64,000 bases of DNA from Lotus japonicus (lineage: Eukaryota > Streptophyta > Magnoliopsida > Fabales > Fabaceae): NCBI RefSeq assembly GCF_012489685.1, contig NC_080043.1:52474289-52538288 (forward strand), read 5' to 3'. Numbering within the stretch: the first letter of the stretch is position 1; the number at the start of each line of letters is the position of its first letter. Below the pieces are notes generated by a model that made no database searches, was not told the origin of the DNA, and saw only the letters and a list, made by a program, of their open reading frames with translations. This document shows, in pieces, positions 1-11,039 of the stretch. The position numbers and the translations under genes were made by a program.

Positions 1-987
1 CTTGGGTTAGTAAAGAAGAAGTTTTGACAGAGAAATCAAGTTATTTGGATAGTTTTACAAAAAGCTCAAAACTTTGAGCACAAAAAAGACATAGACAAAA
101 GCGACATAATTTACGATCAGAGGTAAGGAATAGCATCAGTACCTCGAGGCCTACGCATAGCAACGAATGGGGCAACGATCAGACAAGAATCGGCGAAAAA
201 CTTCTTCTCCCTCCTTCCTCTCCAAGCTCGTGGGTTCAAGGTGATGGTGGTGATGTAAATTTTGATTTTTCATCTATTTATAGGTGAGGGAAAATGCGGG
301 AAAATGAAAATTTCGCGATTCTGATTTTTCCTGCGTGTTCCTCTGTGAATTCTAAGATAGATTCTGGCGACAGAATTCCAGAACTCGAAACAGGTTTCTT
401 GGAATTAAAGCAAACGATCCAAAGTCGGTGTGGGTCGATTTAACCCGAAAAACTACTTTTTGCAGTTGATTTCGGATGAGAAAACTTCCTTCTGAAGAAA
501 GATTAGAAACATCGAAAGAAATCGGTTTGCACGTGCGGAATCTTCGTTTCAAGCTCCGAAAAGAAAAAGTATTCATCGACAGTTTATTTTAAGGTTCTTA
601 AGCTATCAGGGATTTAGTTTCGGCAAACTTCTGAGAATTAGAATCGAACGTTCGTACATTCCAGGGTTTCGTTTTGAAACACTTGTCATGGACAGAAATA
701 AGAGAAATTCTCATATTCCTCTGAGGATTTTTGGAATTAGTTCCTATAGTGCTTTACGAGTAAATTAGTCGTTTACTAACGCTCTTGCCCTAGGCGTAAG
801 CGAATAAGACTCGCACTATCACTTATATCGACTTTAATACTGTTCTTAGCCATTTCCTGAACTTTCTCCTTCATAAATTCATTCCATTCGATAAATACTT
901 GTTCAGATTCCCTTCATGTTACATTGAACCTAATCGTGAATAGAAATTTCATCAATTTATTCTAAGCTTAAAAACTTGGGTCTCACA
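1..987 (-). repeat. 5' part of a giant (LARD-like) LTR, cut by the window edge
   Basis: Read on the minus strand this begins TGTGAGACCCAAG at 987 and runs off the left edge. It matches, in the same order, the first 1.15 kb of the plus-strand LTR at 55409-59582. Shared blocks include the segment ending in the fixed phrase 'gaattctgtcgcca', the block starting 'gaagtttgccgaaact', and a splice-donor-like site after a GAG near 144. The small ORFs here have no recognisable product. Whether a full element lies to the left cannot be told. Confidence 0.75.
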
Positions 988-2530
988 TTTCAGTTGCAGG
1001 TGAAGGGTTGAGAGTATGGATCTGCTGAGGGTTTGATGGATCTGCTTCACCACCACCACCCCTCTCTCATGCTATGTCGCTCCATATTTTGCCCGCGGAA
1101 GGATTTTCCTGATATGGTAGGGTTTCAGATATGGGGGTGGGGTTCGATTTTCGGTTGTGAGTTGCAGTCGGCATGGGGTGAAGTTCGGTGGGTGTGGTTG
1201 TGGGGTTGCGGCAGGGATTAAGGGGGTGGGTTTTGGGTTTGTGGGTGAGTGCAAGGAGGAGGATAATCAGTGGTGCTGGGTTTTTGATGGGGTGAGAGAA
1301 GATGATGGGTTGAGGAAGGAGGACGATAATTTATTCACTAATTAACCTAATCCTTCATTAACTAATTTACTAATATATATGTTTTTTGATTTTTTTTGTT
1401 TAAAAACCTGCTAAATTTGCTACTGCAGGTCAAAATGGCATGGTATAACGTTACACAAGTGTTTAGGTGTGCATAATAAATTCCTCCCTCTTTCCTGCTT
1501 TCACTTTTAGTTTATAATTATAATCTCCTACATATGTTCATTTGTGACAGGTTATGATTATAAGAGGCAAAAATAAGGGTGAGACTGGGGTTATTAAGCG
1601 TGTCATTCCTCTCAGAATGGTGTCAACGTTGAGGGTAAAAATCTGGTGAGAGATGGCAAATTAACACACTACTCCATAGCTTTTGATGGAGTGTCTTTGT
1701 TTTCAATTCCATTATTGATCTCAGAATCTTCATTAATTGTCACCATTGGGTCTGTGATGGTGTGTATTCGCATGATGTTGTCGGGCTCCAATGCTTTTCA
1801 ACTTCCTCTTTATAGGTTAAGACGCAATGTGTTTGATTTTATTTTTTTTAAAATTAGCAATGTGTTTGATTAAAATGCAATATATCAATTTATTTCTTTT
1901 GGGTCTGTGATGGTGTGTATTGGGTGCTGGGTATATGGGGTATATGCAATATATATCAATTTATTTGTTTTGTGTTTAGCAATGTGTTTGATTAAAATGT
2001 CATTTGTTGTGTTTTATGTATTCTGGATCTAATGATTACTATGGGTTGTGGGTAGTTCATTTTTGTGGATTTATGGGTTTTCTTATTCTTGAAAGGAGTT
2101 TTCGATGTGAGATTTTTTATGAAGATGATGATAAAGAAAATTTGGGATTTGTGAAGAAAATGAGGATGAAGGGATGAAGAATAAGAAAATATGGGTTTAA
2201 TAAGAAAAAAGAAGATGAAGGATGATGAAGATGAACATGATGATGAAGAAGAAGAGCAGGAAGGAATATTTTGGTACAAATGAGGACGAGTTTGACATTG
2301 TTTTTTTTTTTTTTTTGAGAGGGGGGGGAGGTTTAAAAACGTGCCACGTAGGATGCCAACGTGTAAAATAAACGTGACATTTGGCATTTTCTGTCTTAGG
2401 GACTAACGGAAAACTCAACCAAGGATGAACTTGACCAATGACAACACATTCAGGAATGAAAAACGACAATTTCCAAAGGATGAGGACCAGTCCGTCACAA
2501 GTGAACATAGTCAGGGACCAAAATGACTGT
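988..2530. mobile_element. Probable Mutator-like element remnant, right end only
   Basis: The right end (about 2335-2525) has the style of plant Mutator-like termini: a 'ggcacgttttt'-like block, 'ttagggactaacgg', and a final 'tcagggaccaaaatg'. It resembles the right terminus of the well-delimited element at 25123-26792. No left terminus is visible, because the giant LTR at 1-987 abuts it. The interior is G-rich on the plus strand and contains local direct repeats ('ttgggtctgtgatggtgtgt' at about 1746 and 1900; 'agcaatgtgtttgattaaa' at about 1855 and 1978). No ORF here is convincing as a gene. Confidence 0.35.
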
Positions 2531-2609
2531 TTACTCGAACTCGACATTACGTGTTATGTTGTCTCTGCAACATCCAAACAGAGGGGACAAGAGGCATCCT
2601 GAGCTATCC

Positions 2610-3645
2610 CACGCCGCAGCAGCACTGCACGAACTTGAAAGATATCAAGGCAACCTCGCCACGCCATCTCGTGGCAGCATGGAGTCGCTTCTGCCTTCCA
2701 CAATTTATTCCAATGCGCATAGATTCTCGTCGTGGTGCCGTAGATCTGAAATCTAAGTCATAAACCCATTTTTAATCCACCGATGCTTTTTAAAGCTTAA
2801 AGCCTTAAACTTGCTTAGTGTTAGTAGGATTTGTTGTTGGTAAATGTCTTGTTTATGACTCTACGGATTCGTTTTTGGAAAAATTCAACTGAGTTTTTGA
2901 GCCTAAAAGTTTGTCCAAAATACCCCTTTTTGTGTTTTAAGTCCCGTAATTTTTCCGGGAGTTTTCCTACCCTAGATATCACCTAAGAATTCCTAGGAAT
3001 TAAATTAGATCGAAGAAAAATTCAGCAAGCCCTATTTTGAGGGGGGGTGGCCGAGAACTCTATGGGGAAGGAAAGAGAAAAATCTTTCTTTGCGAAAACT
3101 CCTCCATTCGTTCTTAGATGTTGTACTCTGAAGCTTGTGAAGCTTTTTCCGACATTAGTTAGCATTATTTAGATTGAATTGTTTCTTAGTGGCTAAGCAA
3201 TGTTGTTTTTGCTTAAGGTTCCGACTTAGCTGAACCAAGAGGAGTTGATGGAGCTAGCGGAGTAGTTGCAAGACAAAACAAAAATTACCAGAGGTAAGGG
3301 AAAGTCTCCTAGTTATTAGCTACTATGATTAGGTGTCGAAAAATCGGGAATTGTTAAATGATTTGATGTGTGAGGCTTATGCCACTATTTTCTGAGGCTT
3401 CGACTGTTGTTAAACCTTAAGGCTTATGCCTTTGTTTTCTGGAGCTTAGGCCATTGTTAATTGCTGAGGCTTCGGTCGTTTACTCGTTTCTGTGTTATTG
3501 CTTTCTAGTGGATAGGATATGGTTATGTTTTACAACGGTAGTGGATAAGTTTGATTCACTGAACTGTTAATGGAATATACATTGTCTATTTCTTTGAATT
3601 GTGTATGTGCATAGATGTTGCATTATGCCAATGTATTATGATTAT
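2610..3645 (+). repeat. Giant LTR copy B, first fragment
   Basis: This plus-strand sequence parallels 56720-57480 of the LTR at 55409-59582. Shared elements are the block 'ccaaaatacccc', the 'gatcgaagaaaaat' segment, the 'gtggccgagaac' segment and the 'tgaggcttcgg' repeats. An exon-like stretch ends at 3292 in GAG|GTAAGGG, equivalent to the AG|GTGAGGGC site of the other copies. The true 5' end was not found, so the start given here is where similarity becomes visible. The copy is interrupted at 3646 by a gypsy element and resumes at 11360. Confidence 0.6.
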
Positions 3646-3967
3646 TGTTCCGTGCTAGAACATAGAGAGGGAAGGTAGTACCCAAAGTATGAGGAAGGTG
3701 ATGAGAATGCTTAGAGAGAGAAGCTCTAACCACTTAGAGAGAGAGAAAAAGTAACTGAATTTCAATGCTATTATTATTCAAATGAGCTAAGAGTCCTTTA
3801 CAATTGGTACTTCCCCCCTATTTATAGAAGTGGAGTTGGGATTTGGCGCCTTTATCCTGCATAAATGGGCCAGTTGGGCCTCGGGAAGGGTGGCCCAATG
3901 TCATGGCGCGTTCCCTGCCTAAGGTCAGGTTCCCTGGGCGAGGGACCCTGGGGTCTCGCCCAGTCCA
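3646..3967 (-). repeat. 3' LTR of the Tat-like gypsy element
   Basis: The plus strand starts TGTTCCGTGCTAG and ends CCCAGTCCA, so on the minus strand the LTR runs TGGACTGGG...GAACA. It differs from the other LTR (11040-11359) at a handful of positions by eye, which implies a moderately old insertion. Confidence 0.8.
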
Positions 3968-4642
3968 CAAGACACCGAGCTCAAAACATGAGAGCTAAGT
4001 ATGTCTTTAAGTAAGACATAAGGCGAAATCCCTAAGAATACTGACTAAGACCTAAAAAACCTTAAAAATCTAGAAGTGAAAAACAATGGCCAACATGGCC
4101 TGATTAATAAAGCCTTTACAACCAACACTTTGGATCCCCAGCCGTGCCCTCCTCTTCCGGGCGATCCAAGTCCACAAGCAGGCTTGTGGCGAAGGCTTCT
4201 AGTCCGCCCGCCTCAACATAGTTACGCACGTGCCTTGAATCGTGATACTTTGTCGCGTGTTGTGTCCATCCCACGCGTCGAGCCTTGAAGTGACGCCAGG
4301 GTCAGTGAATCCACAAAATCTCAACCGCTACCTTTGACATGTTCCTTCCAATCACATCACAACTTTGACAATTTGAATTTCAACCAATCGGCAGCAACCG
4401 TTGCGGCTTTCATTTAATGCGGCACCCCCGTTTCCCCAAAATTCGTGTCACGTCTCCTGAGGTAATCATTCCACCTTTGCCATGATGAGGCACGATCTCC
4501 CAACCGTCTCTTATCCTAACCTTTAAATTCAACTCCTTTCTCTCACTTGCCACTTTTGAAACCCTCCACAGCCTTGCAAAGTTAACCAAGCTATTACCTC
4601 AAAATCTTCCCCTCTTCCGTCTCAGTTCCTTTCTGCAAAAAG

Positions 4643-5959
4643 ATGACTCCTCAACTCTGCACCAAAAGATCCTCACGACTCCAAAGCCCCGCTCAAACAT
4701 CCCGCGCCCCGGCCATTCCTCCTCCTGTCGGGGGGCATCCCCTTCATGAAAATGAAAAGAATGCCTTCTGGCACAAAATTCTTTCTACCCTCCCATCGTC
4801 CGCTACCAGAGAACCCGTTCTGAAATCCATCTGCCAACCCTCCGAATTGTCCACCGACAAATCCATCGCCGAGCTGGCCCGCCGAGTCGGAGGGTTATGC
4901 CATGAAAAATCTCTCGAAGATGTCCTTATCACCAACCGGGGCTTGAGCAGTCGTTGCCCCTGGAAGTGTCGCACACTCGAGCAAGGCGCGGAAGAGCCCC
5001 ACTTCTTCTACGTTTATGAGTACGTCTTTCTTGACCTGGGGATCAAACTACCCTTCTCCCCTTTTCTTTGCCAGGTTTTGAGAGAAATCAACGTGGCCCC
5101 AAGCCAACTTCATTTGAACGCCTGGGCCTTCGCCCGATGCTACGAGATCCTATGTGATGCCATCAACCTTGAAGCCAAAACCTCTCAATTCTTTTACTTC
5201 TATGGCGTGGAGCCAAGATCCTTGAAAGCTGAGACTCCCGGGTGGGTATCCCTGAAGTCCCGAACGGGTCGACAGCGTCTCCATCCTTATAAGAGTAATA
5301 TCAAGATGGGGCCCGGGCGCCGATATTTTCGCGTAATCGTGCACCCCTCTTATTCTGAAGCTTTCACACGCCGGGACGGGACTGCTTCATTTCCTCTTTA
5401 CTGGACCGAGGATCCCTGCGACGTTCCTCCGCCACCCGACACATCACTAGATAATGAAGACAAAGCCATCCTCGGTTTCCTCGCTGGGTTCCCCATCCTG
5501 GAATGCTCCCAGTTACTCGAAGCCACTCGCGAAAACACACTCCACACCTTCCTAGAAGGGATTGACTTTACTGCGGCCGCACTACAGCGCGCCTTAACTG
5601 CCGATCCACTTGAGTTTCCTCCTGTTTTCAATACCCAGGTGAGCAAGAGGAAACGTGTCGCCGCCAGTTCTGACGCCGAGGCTGCCGCTCTTCCGTCGAA
5701 GAAAGTCAAAGGACCTTCCTCAGCAGACCCCGTTCCTGGCGCAGCTGGGACTGATGAGGCTACACCGGGTGTCGCCCCATTGCAACCTACTGACGACCTA
5801 GCTCCCAGATTCCATGGTGATGCCACTCCGCCTTTTCCCCCGAAGAGGTCCCAGAAATCCAAAGAAAAACCATGGTTCATAGGGAAAATCCGGGGTCGAG
5901 ACTTCCTCGCCCCAAAAGTTGAAAAAGAAAAAGAAAAGCGAGAAATCTTCGACTGGTGA
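4643..5959 (+). CDS. Antisense 'gypsy-type transposon' ORF, N-terminal part
   Basis: This 438-codon ORF runs opposite to gag within the gypsy element. Residues about 110-260 carry a conserved plant domain often named 'putative gypsy-type transposon', recognisable by the block around YGVEPRSLK...GWVSLKSRTGR...RYFRVIVHP. The C-terminal third is basic and low in complexity (KKVKGPSS, KRSQKSKEK), which suggests nuclear or nucleic-acid binding. Its role is unknown in this family. The ORF ends at a stop after a lysine-rich stretch. Related reading continues in other frames to 7099, so it is probably a truncated form of a longer protein. The high GC content compared with the flanks fits a transposon-derived coding region. 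Confidence 0.65.
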   Translation: MTPQLCTKRSSRLQSPAQTSRAPAIPPPVGGHPLHENEKNAFWHKILSTLPSSATREPVLKSICQPSELSTDKSIAELARRVGGLCHEKSLEDVLITNRGLSSRCPWKCRTLEQGAEEPHFFYVYEYVFLDLGIKLPFSPFLCQVLREINVAPSQLHLNAWAFARCYEILCDAINLEAKTSQFFYFYGVEPRSLKAETPGWVSLKSRTGRQRLHPYKSNIKMGPGRRYFRVIVHPSYSEAFTRRDGTASFPLYWTEDPCDVPPPPDTSLDNEDKAILGFLAGFPILECSQLLEATRENTLHTFLEGIDFTAAALQRALTADPLEFPPVFNTQVSKRKRVAASSDAEAAALPSKKVKGPSSADPVPGAAGTDEATPGVAPLQPTDDLAPRFHGDATPPFPPKRSQKSKEKPWFIGKIRGRDFLAPKVEKEKEKREIFDW

Positions 5960-7099
5960 AGCATCCGCCCCACGCCTGGAGAAAAAGAAGAAAAAGAAAG
6001 GTGAGAAACCTCCAGCTGACGAAGCGTCCGCCCCACACCTGGCGGGCGAAGAGACGCCGAAGCACGTGGGCGGTGCTGAGTCCTCACCTTGTCCGGAGGG
6101 GGTTTCTGCTTGTCAACAACCCTCTGAAAATTCTCTCCAAACAACTCCTTCTCCTGATCCAATCGAGGCGGACCCAGCTGGGGCATCTCTCGCTTGACCG
6201 GCGAGCCCTCAGGACGAAGGTGCAAACTCCCAAGGGTCGCCAGTCTTTTGCTCCCCAGTGCTGAAACTAACCATGCTATTTCCGGCGACCAAACGGGACC
6301 TTTAGCAAGCCAACAACCTTCCCTTATCGACTTTATGTTGTCTAACGCCTCCCTTGGCAATATGAGAGCAGCCGAGATTCCTGACCTTGACATCGCAGCG
6401 CAGGAAGCCCTCAACCACCTCTTACGAGCGGGGTGCCTCTTTGCCCAACTATCCTAAGACTCAGCTTCCTCCACAGAAGTGGAGAAACTTCAACAAGAGG
6501 CTGACAGTTACCGCAAGGCCACGCAGGAGGCTCACAAAGAATAGGACAAGTTGCTGACCCAAGTGGCAGCTCAAACGAGGAAACTGACCAACGTGGGCGT
6601 TGAGATGAACTACTACGACGAGGACATGGCTGCTTGTAAGGAAAGGACGGATGAATTGGAGTTGGATTGTTATGAACTTCAGCAAGAAGTGAAGGCAAAA
6701 ACGGAGTCAATCAACGTCGGGAAGGCCACTTGCAGCATTCAAGGCCAAGAGATCGCTTTCCTTCAGAGCGAGTTGGGAGCAACGAATAAGGCCCTGGCTG
6801 ACGTGAGGTCGCAACTTGAGGCAGAAAACTAGGCCCTCGCAGATATGGACTCCAAGACCAAGACCTCTCAAGCCAGGTTGGTAGCTGACGTTGCTGCTGA
6901 GGTCGTGGAAGAACGTGGCCGCGGCTTCTTCCTTGCCAAGGCTCAAGTTCAACATCTCTATCAAGGAATTAACCTTCATAGAATGGGAGCTTTCAAGAAG
7001 ATTACCCCGCATGGGCTTGTTGGCCCTGACGATCCTCCGGGCTTCACTGCCGAGCATTTCGCTGCTGCTGAAATTGAGAGGGAAAAATCGTCAATGTAA
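5919..7099 (+). pseudogene. Broken C-terminal part of the antisense gypsy ORF
   Basis: Open pieces follow one another in shifting frames: 5919-6197 (lysine-rich repeats and a proline/glutamate-rich segment), 6194-6457, 6551-6832 and 6845-7099. The 6551-6832 piece is a long heptad-rich coiled coil (for example ELDCYELQQEVKAKTES). The 6845-7099 piece ends in a conserved-looking tail (GLVGPDDPPGFTAEHF). In intact relatives a coiled coil normally follows the gypsy-type domain, so these look like one ancestral ORF now broken by stops near 6195, 6455, 6542 and 6830. It is unlikely to make a full product. Confidence 0.5.
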
Positions 7100-7179
7100 A
7101 GATAACTATGTTTTGTCATCTTTTGTAATGGATTAATGTTGTTATATTTTTCTTTATTTTAACTTCGTCTTGCGTCTTT

Positions 7180-7265
7180 CCGTCGCCATTTAGGCAATTT
7201 TTCGCTCGCCCATCGCCATTTAGGCAATTTTTCGTTCGCCCGTCGCCATTTAGGCAATTTTTTAG
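7180..7265. repeat. Triplicated ~30-bp direct repeat
   Basis: The phrase 'cgccatttaggcaatttt' occurs three times with about 30-bp spacing, separated by variants of 'tcgctcgccc'. It lies between the gag ORF and the antisense ORF of the gypsy element, a region that often carries short tandem repeats in Tat-type elements. Confidence 0.8.
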
Positions 7266-7588
7266 GAATTTTCGCCTTGCGTTCGTGTAGCGATTTGAAG
7301 GTGTGCCGAAGAAACTAGGACTTTTGCTCATTTTGAGGCTTTCATTCACACCAATATTTCCCGTAAGAGCAGGTGTGGCCTTGGCGGTTTCATCCCGCCA
7401 AGGGCTTACACTGCTGGGGCCCAATGGCCATATGGGTTTACCCAGACTTATGCCTAGTTTATTTTCTCGCCCATATTTCGGGGAGGCCTCGTATTCCCAG
7501 ATTTCGGGGAGACTAAGGGGATAAGGCACCCATCCCATTTTGGGGATGAGTCGCTTTCCCGCACACATCGCCAACGAGAGGTCAGCGT

Positions 7589-7800
7589 TTCGCGCCGGAC
7601 TTTCCCGGAGCAATCCCCAGACATCAAGGTCGTGTTGGGATTGCCACCTTCGGGGAATTTTTCCCACCGAGCAAACGTGACGTGTCAGTTGAGTTGCTAT
7701 TTGGATAGCACCGGTTCGCGCCGGACTTTCCCGGAGCAATCCCCAGACATCAAGGTCGTGTTGGGATTGCCACCTTCGGGTAATTTTTCCCACCGGGCGA
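7589..7800. repeat. Two-copy tandem repeat, ~117-bp period
   Basis: A block beginning 'cgccggactttcccgg' and ending in 'tttttcccaccg' appears at about 7592-7671 and again at about 7709-7792, nearly identical. It lies in the non-coding interior of the gypsy element, just past the end of the gag ORF. Confidence 0.8.
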
Positions 7801-7978
7801 CCGTATCTTTTGAAATAGGAGTATTGCTGGTGAATATCATTTTTGTATTTCATTTGTAAAAGACTTTTTGTACATCGAGGGATGCCTCGTTAAAAAAGAG
7901 TGCATCTTTATTTTTGATCCTACTAGCTTTGATCCGACCCTTCCGCTGCGCTCTCGCCCTTGTCAACGAACTTCCCTG

Positions 7979-10678
7979 TCAAAGTATCGTGCCCAGAACC
8001 TCATCCTTTGTTCCTGACGTGCTTGCCACCCACTCCACGCCACCGCGAATTTGGCGTTCTTGCCAGCGGGTTGTCAATTCGCTCTCTTGCATGCTCCTTT
8101 TACCTTTCTTGCCCCTGAAGACCTCTCCTCTCGCCGATTTCTGCTGCCTCACCCTTGCCTTACCTTTATCCTTGATGCGGTAGGTCGGGCCTCCTCGCCC
8201 TGCCTCTAGCTTATCCCAATCCTTTCCAAACAGCTCCATTCTTTTCTTCACACCCTCCTGGCGTTGGAGAATTCTCAAGTCCGCCCCAGGGCTCACCGCC
8301 CTTCTTTCCCCCTGCACGCTCAGTCCCTTGCTTATCAAAGCTGGTGTCCTGAACTGCGGAAGTTCCCCAAATTCCATATCTTTAGGGCTCCAGCTGAAGA
8401 GGTCAAAATTTTCCTCTACCAACTTTTCCAAACGTTGTTCCTGTTCAGACGTGAGCCTGGGCTCAATTGCCAACACTCCTCTACTTAATTTGTACCTTTC
8501 TAGATCATCAACCATCCCTGCCCAGCGCTCCTCTGCTCTAATGTCTGTGAACGGTCCCTTTATTTCTGTTTCCTCAACCCCTTTAGCTTGCCTTTGATTC
8601 TTCCGTTGTCTCTTTACCTTTTCCCCCACAATCTCTCCTACCCTGCGCTCCTGCTTACCCCTCTTGTTCTGATTTCCCTCTTGAATCTCTATTTCATGGC
8701 ACCGATGTCCCTCGCCAGCTCCTTTTTTGCCGTACATGCTGAGGCAGTTATTGTAACATTCTCTGGCTCGCCTTTGGTCGACTGCAATCTTTCCCACTCT
8801 TCCGCACATTAGCAGATACTTAACCGCCAGGTGAGCCGTGGAGATTACCGCACAGAGACGGTTAAGTGTGTTCCTTCCTATAATGACGTTGTATGAAGCT
8901 ATGACCTGTATCACGAGGTATCTCACACGAAGGAGCTTGGCATTCTCATCAATCCCAAAGATTGTGCCCAAATCTATGTATCCTCGCACCCAAACTTGCT
9001 CGCCCGAAAACCCCACCAGAGTCCCTGTATAAGGCATTAAATCTTTATCCGTTAATCCCAGCTGATCGAATGCGTCTCCGTAGATGATATCAGCAGAGTT
9101 TCCTTGGTCCAGAAGAACTCGGCGGACGTTGAAACTGTTGATCCTGATCATGACAACTATAGGATCATCCTTGTGCGTCTTAACCCCCTCAAAGTCTGTC
9201 GTTGAAATTACTATGACGGGATGCTGGAAACCGAAAGGAGTCTCATATTGTTGCACCGACGTCACCGCCCTAGCGTGCCTTCTCCTTGCTGAGGTCGTTG
9301 CACCGCCCCCGCCGAAACCACCTGCAATTGTATTTAACATGCCAACCGGCGGTTCAAGATCTTTATTAAAGGTTTCCTCTACTCCCTTCTTTCGTGCAGC
9401 CAACGTCTCCTTTTTGTCAGTAGTCGGCGTTTGGCGACGAACCTCCCGCTGTCGCTCTCCATTCCAGCGGTCGCCACGTTCATTCAGCTGCGACCGGCCT
9501 GCTCGGATGAGCCTCTCGATTTCATTCTTCAGAGTAAAGCAATCCCATGTGTCATGTCCTGCTGATCGGTGGTACTCACACCACTTGGTCTTGTCCGTCG
9601 TTGCCCGCGGCGGGTCATTCCTTCTTTCGCCCTCCTCAACTGCATGCGTCGCCTTAACTTCACGTAGCAGCTCTGTCAGGTGGGCGTTCAAGCTTTTTCC
9701 TGCCTCCTCTCGGCGACGAGGGTCAGCCTGATGCCAGGGCCGGCGTCGCTCAAAATTTTCCTTTTTGGGATACAAAGATTCCCTCGGTGCCTTTTCCCTA
9801 GTCCGAACCTTCCTGTCCCGTCTTTTTCTTCCCTCTGCTTTCTCCTTGCTCGGCTTGTCCTCTGGTGACACGTCCCTCTGTTCACCATCCTTCTCTACCT
9901 TTGCGCACTTCCGCTTAAAAGCATCATCCTCCTCGTCGAGTATGTACGTGTTCGCCCGAGCTCGCACCTCCGCCATTGACTTGGCTGGCTTTCGGCTCAA
10001 TTTACTATTTAGCTTTCCTGGCTGCAATCCATTTTTAAAGGCGCGGGCGCAGGCATTTGGCTCGGATTCCTCTATCTTTACTGACGCAGCGCTGAACCGC
10101 TTCACGTACTGCTTCAAAGTCTCGCCCTCGGATTGACGCACATTGTACAAATCTTCAATCGTCACCTGCTTAGTTTTGCTCGCCGAGAACTGGCAAAGGA
10201 ATTTGGACGAGAAGTCATGAAAGTTCGTGATGGGTCCTCGTGGTAGAGTCGTGAACCATGCCATTGCCGTTCCTTTGAATGTGGCTGGAAACATCCTACA
10301 CTTGACCGCATCAGAAGCGGCGCTGATCACCATCTTCGTGTTGAAATACAACAAGTGCTCCTTGGGATCAGCCTTTCCACTGTAGGTTTCCAGCACTATA
10401 TTCTTCATATTGTTTGGAATGGCAACTTCTCTCACTGCCGCTGAAAACGGTTCGAACTTCGCCACAGCCTCTGCCTCGCGCTCTCCCTCATCTTGCTGCT
10501 CAATGCGGTAATACTCTAGCTCCTCTTGGAGATACTCGTTTCGCTGTCGTATGTCGTCAATACTACTAATGAGACGCCTCCATTCTTGGCTGGAGATCGG
10601 TGCCTGAGGTGCCTGAGTCTCTTCTCTTGACGTCGTTGGTGACCTCTGTTGCTCAGGCGAGGACGGCGGTGAGGGCAA
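7979..10678 (-). CDS. gag-protease polyprotein with truncated pol (Tat-like gypsy)
   Basis: This 899-codon ORF starts about 340 bases after the primer-binding site. An alternative frame opens at 10950. Residues about 80-240 are a retrotransposon gag domain (MAWFTTLPRGPITNFHDFS, then YVKRFSAAS). A basic linker follows, then a Cys/His knuckle-like motif (CEYHRSAGHDTWDC). An aspartic protease lies near residue 530 (VLLDQGNSADIIYGDAF), with DQGNS where DTGSS is usual. After about residue 745 the start of RT (NFDLFSWSPKDM) is followed at once by sequence with an integrase-end GPY-like motif. RT, RNase H and the integrase core are absent, so replication would depend on a partner element. The small downstream ORF at 7116-7853 falls in tandem repeats. 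Confidence 0.8.
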   Translation of the reverse strand: MPSPPSSPEQQRSPTTSREETQAPQAPISSQEWRRLISSIDDIRQRNEYLQEELEYYRIEQQDEGEREAEAVAKFEPFSAAVREVAIPNNMKNIVLETYSGKADPKEHLLYFNTKMVISAASDAVKCRMFPATFKGTAMAWFTTLPRGPITNFHDFSSKFLCQFSASKTKQVTIEDLYNVRQSEGETLKQYVKRFSAASVKIEESEPNACARAFKNGLQPGKLNSKLSRKPAKSMAEVRARANTYILDEEDDAFKRKCAKVEKDGEQRDVSPEDKPSKEKAEGRKRRDRKVRTREKAPRESLYPKKENFERRRPWHQADPRRREEAGKSLNAHLTELLREVKATHAVEEGERRNDPPRATTDKTKWCEYHRSAGHDTWDCFTLKNEIERLIRAGRSQLNERGDRWNGERQREVRRQTPTTDKKETLAARKKGVEETFNKDLEPPVGMLNTIAGGFGGGGATTSARRRHARAVTSVQQYETPFGFQHPVIVISTTDFEGVKTHKDDPIVVMIRINSFNVRRVLLDQGNSADIIYGDAFDQLGLTDKDLMPYTGTLVGFSGEQVWVRGYIDLGTIFGIDENAKLLRVRYLVIQVIASYNVIIGRNTLNRLCAVISTAHLAVKYLLMCGRVGKIAVDQRRARECYNNCLSMYGKKGAGEGHRCHEIEIQEGNQNKRGKQERRVGEIVGEKVKRQRKNQRQAKGVEETEIKGPFTDIRAEERWAGMVDDLERYKLSRGVLAIEPRLTSEQEQRLEKLVEENFDLFSWSPKDMEFGELPQFRTPALISKGLSVQGERRAVSPGADLRILQRQEGVKKRMELFGKDWDKLEAGRGGPTYRIKDKGKARVRQQKSARGEVFRGKKGKRSMQESELTTRWQERQIRGGVEWVASTSGTKDEVLGTIL

Positions 10679-11019
10679 CAGAGAGTGTTGGAGAAGGAGG
10701 AAGTGGAGGCGGAGCAGGAGGGAGTCACCTGATCCGTCTCCTCACATTGAACCTGCGCACGTCGTGGCCTGCCTCTGACGCGGCGCGTCGGCAAAACATG
10801 CTGATGCTCTGGATCGTCATCACGTCGTCTGCGACGTGTTTCCATCGAAATTGGAGAATCTCTCCGGAAAAACTTGGAAACGGAAGAAACTGTATGGAAA
10901 ATCGAAGAATCTTCCTCTGGATCACATTCTACCAAAAAACTTGAGGACAATCACTTAGAAGAACAAGCTCCACTCTTCTGAATCACGATCCACGTAGTCC
11001 GGGAATAGAAATCTACCGA

Positions 11020-11037
11020 TCCCCACAGACGGCGCCA
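11020..11037 (-). promoter_or_regulatory. Primer-binding site of the gypsy element
   Basis: On the minus strand TGGCGCCGTCTGTGGGGA begins two bases after the LTR end (GAACA, then TT). This primer-binding sequence is known from Tat/Ogre-type plant elements. It fixes the orientation of the element and makes 11040-11359 the 5' LTR. Confidence 0.85.
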
Positions 11038-11039
11038 AA

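Noticed and set aside
5398..6414. 338-codon minus-strand ORF
   Set aside because: It overlaps the plus-strand gypsy-type ORF region, is low in complexity and lacks any motif. The GC-rich sequence explains its length.
9084..9731. 215-codon plus-strand ORF
   Set aside because: It lies antisense to the gag-protease ORF, which has clear domain motifs; the plus-strand reading has none.
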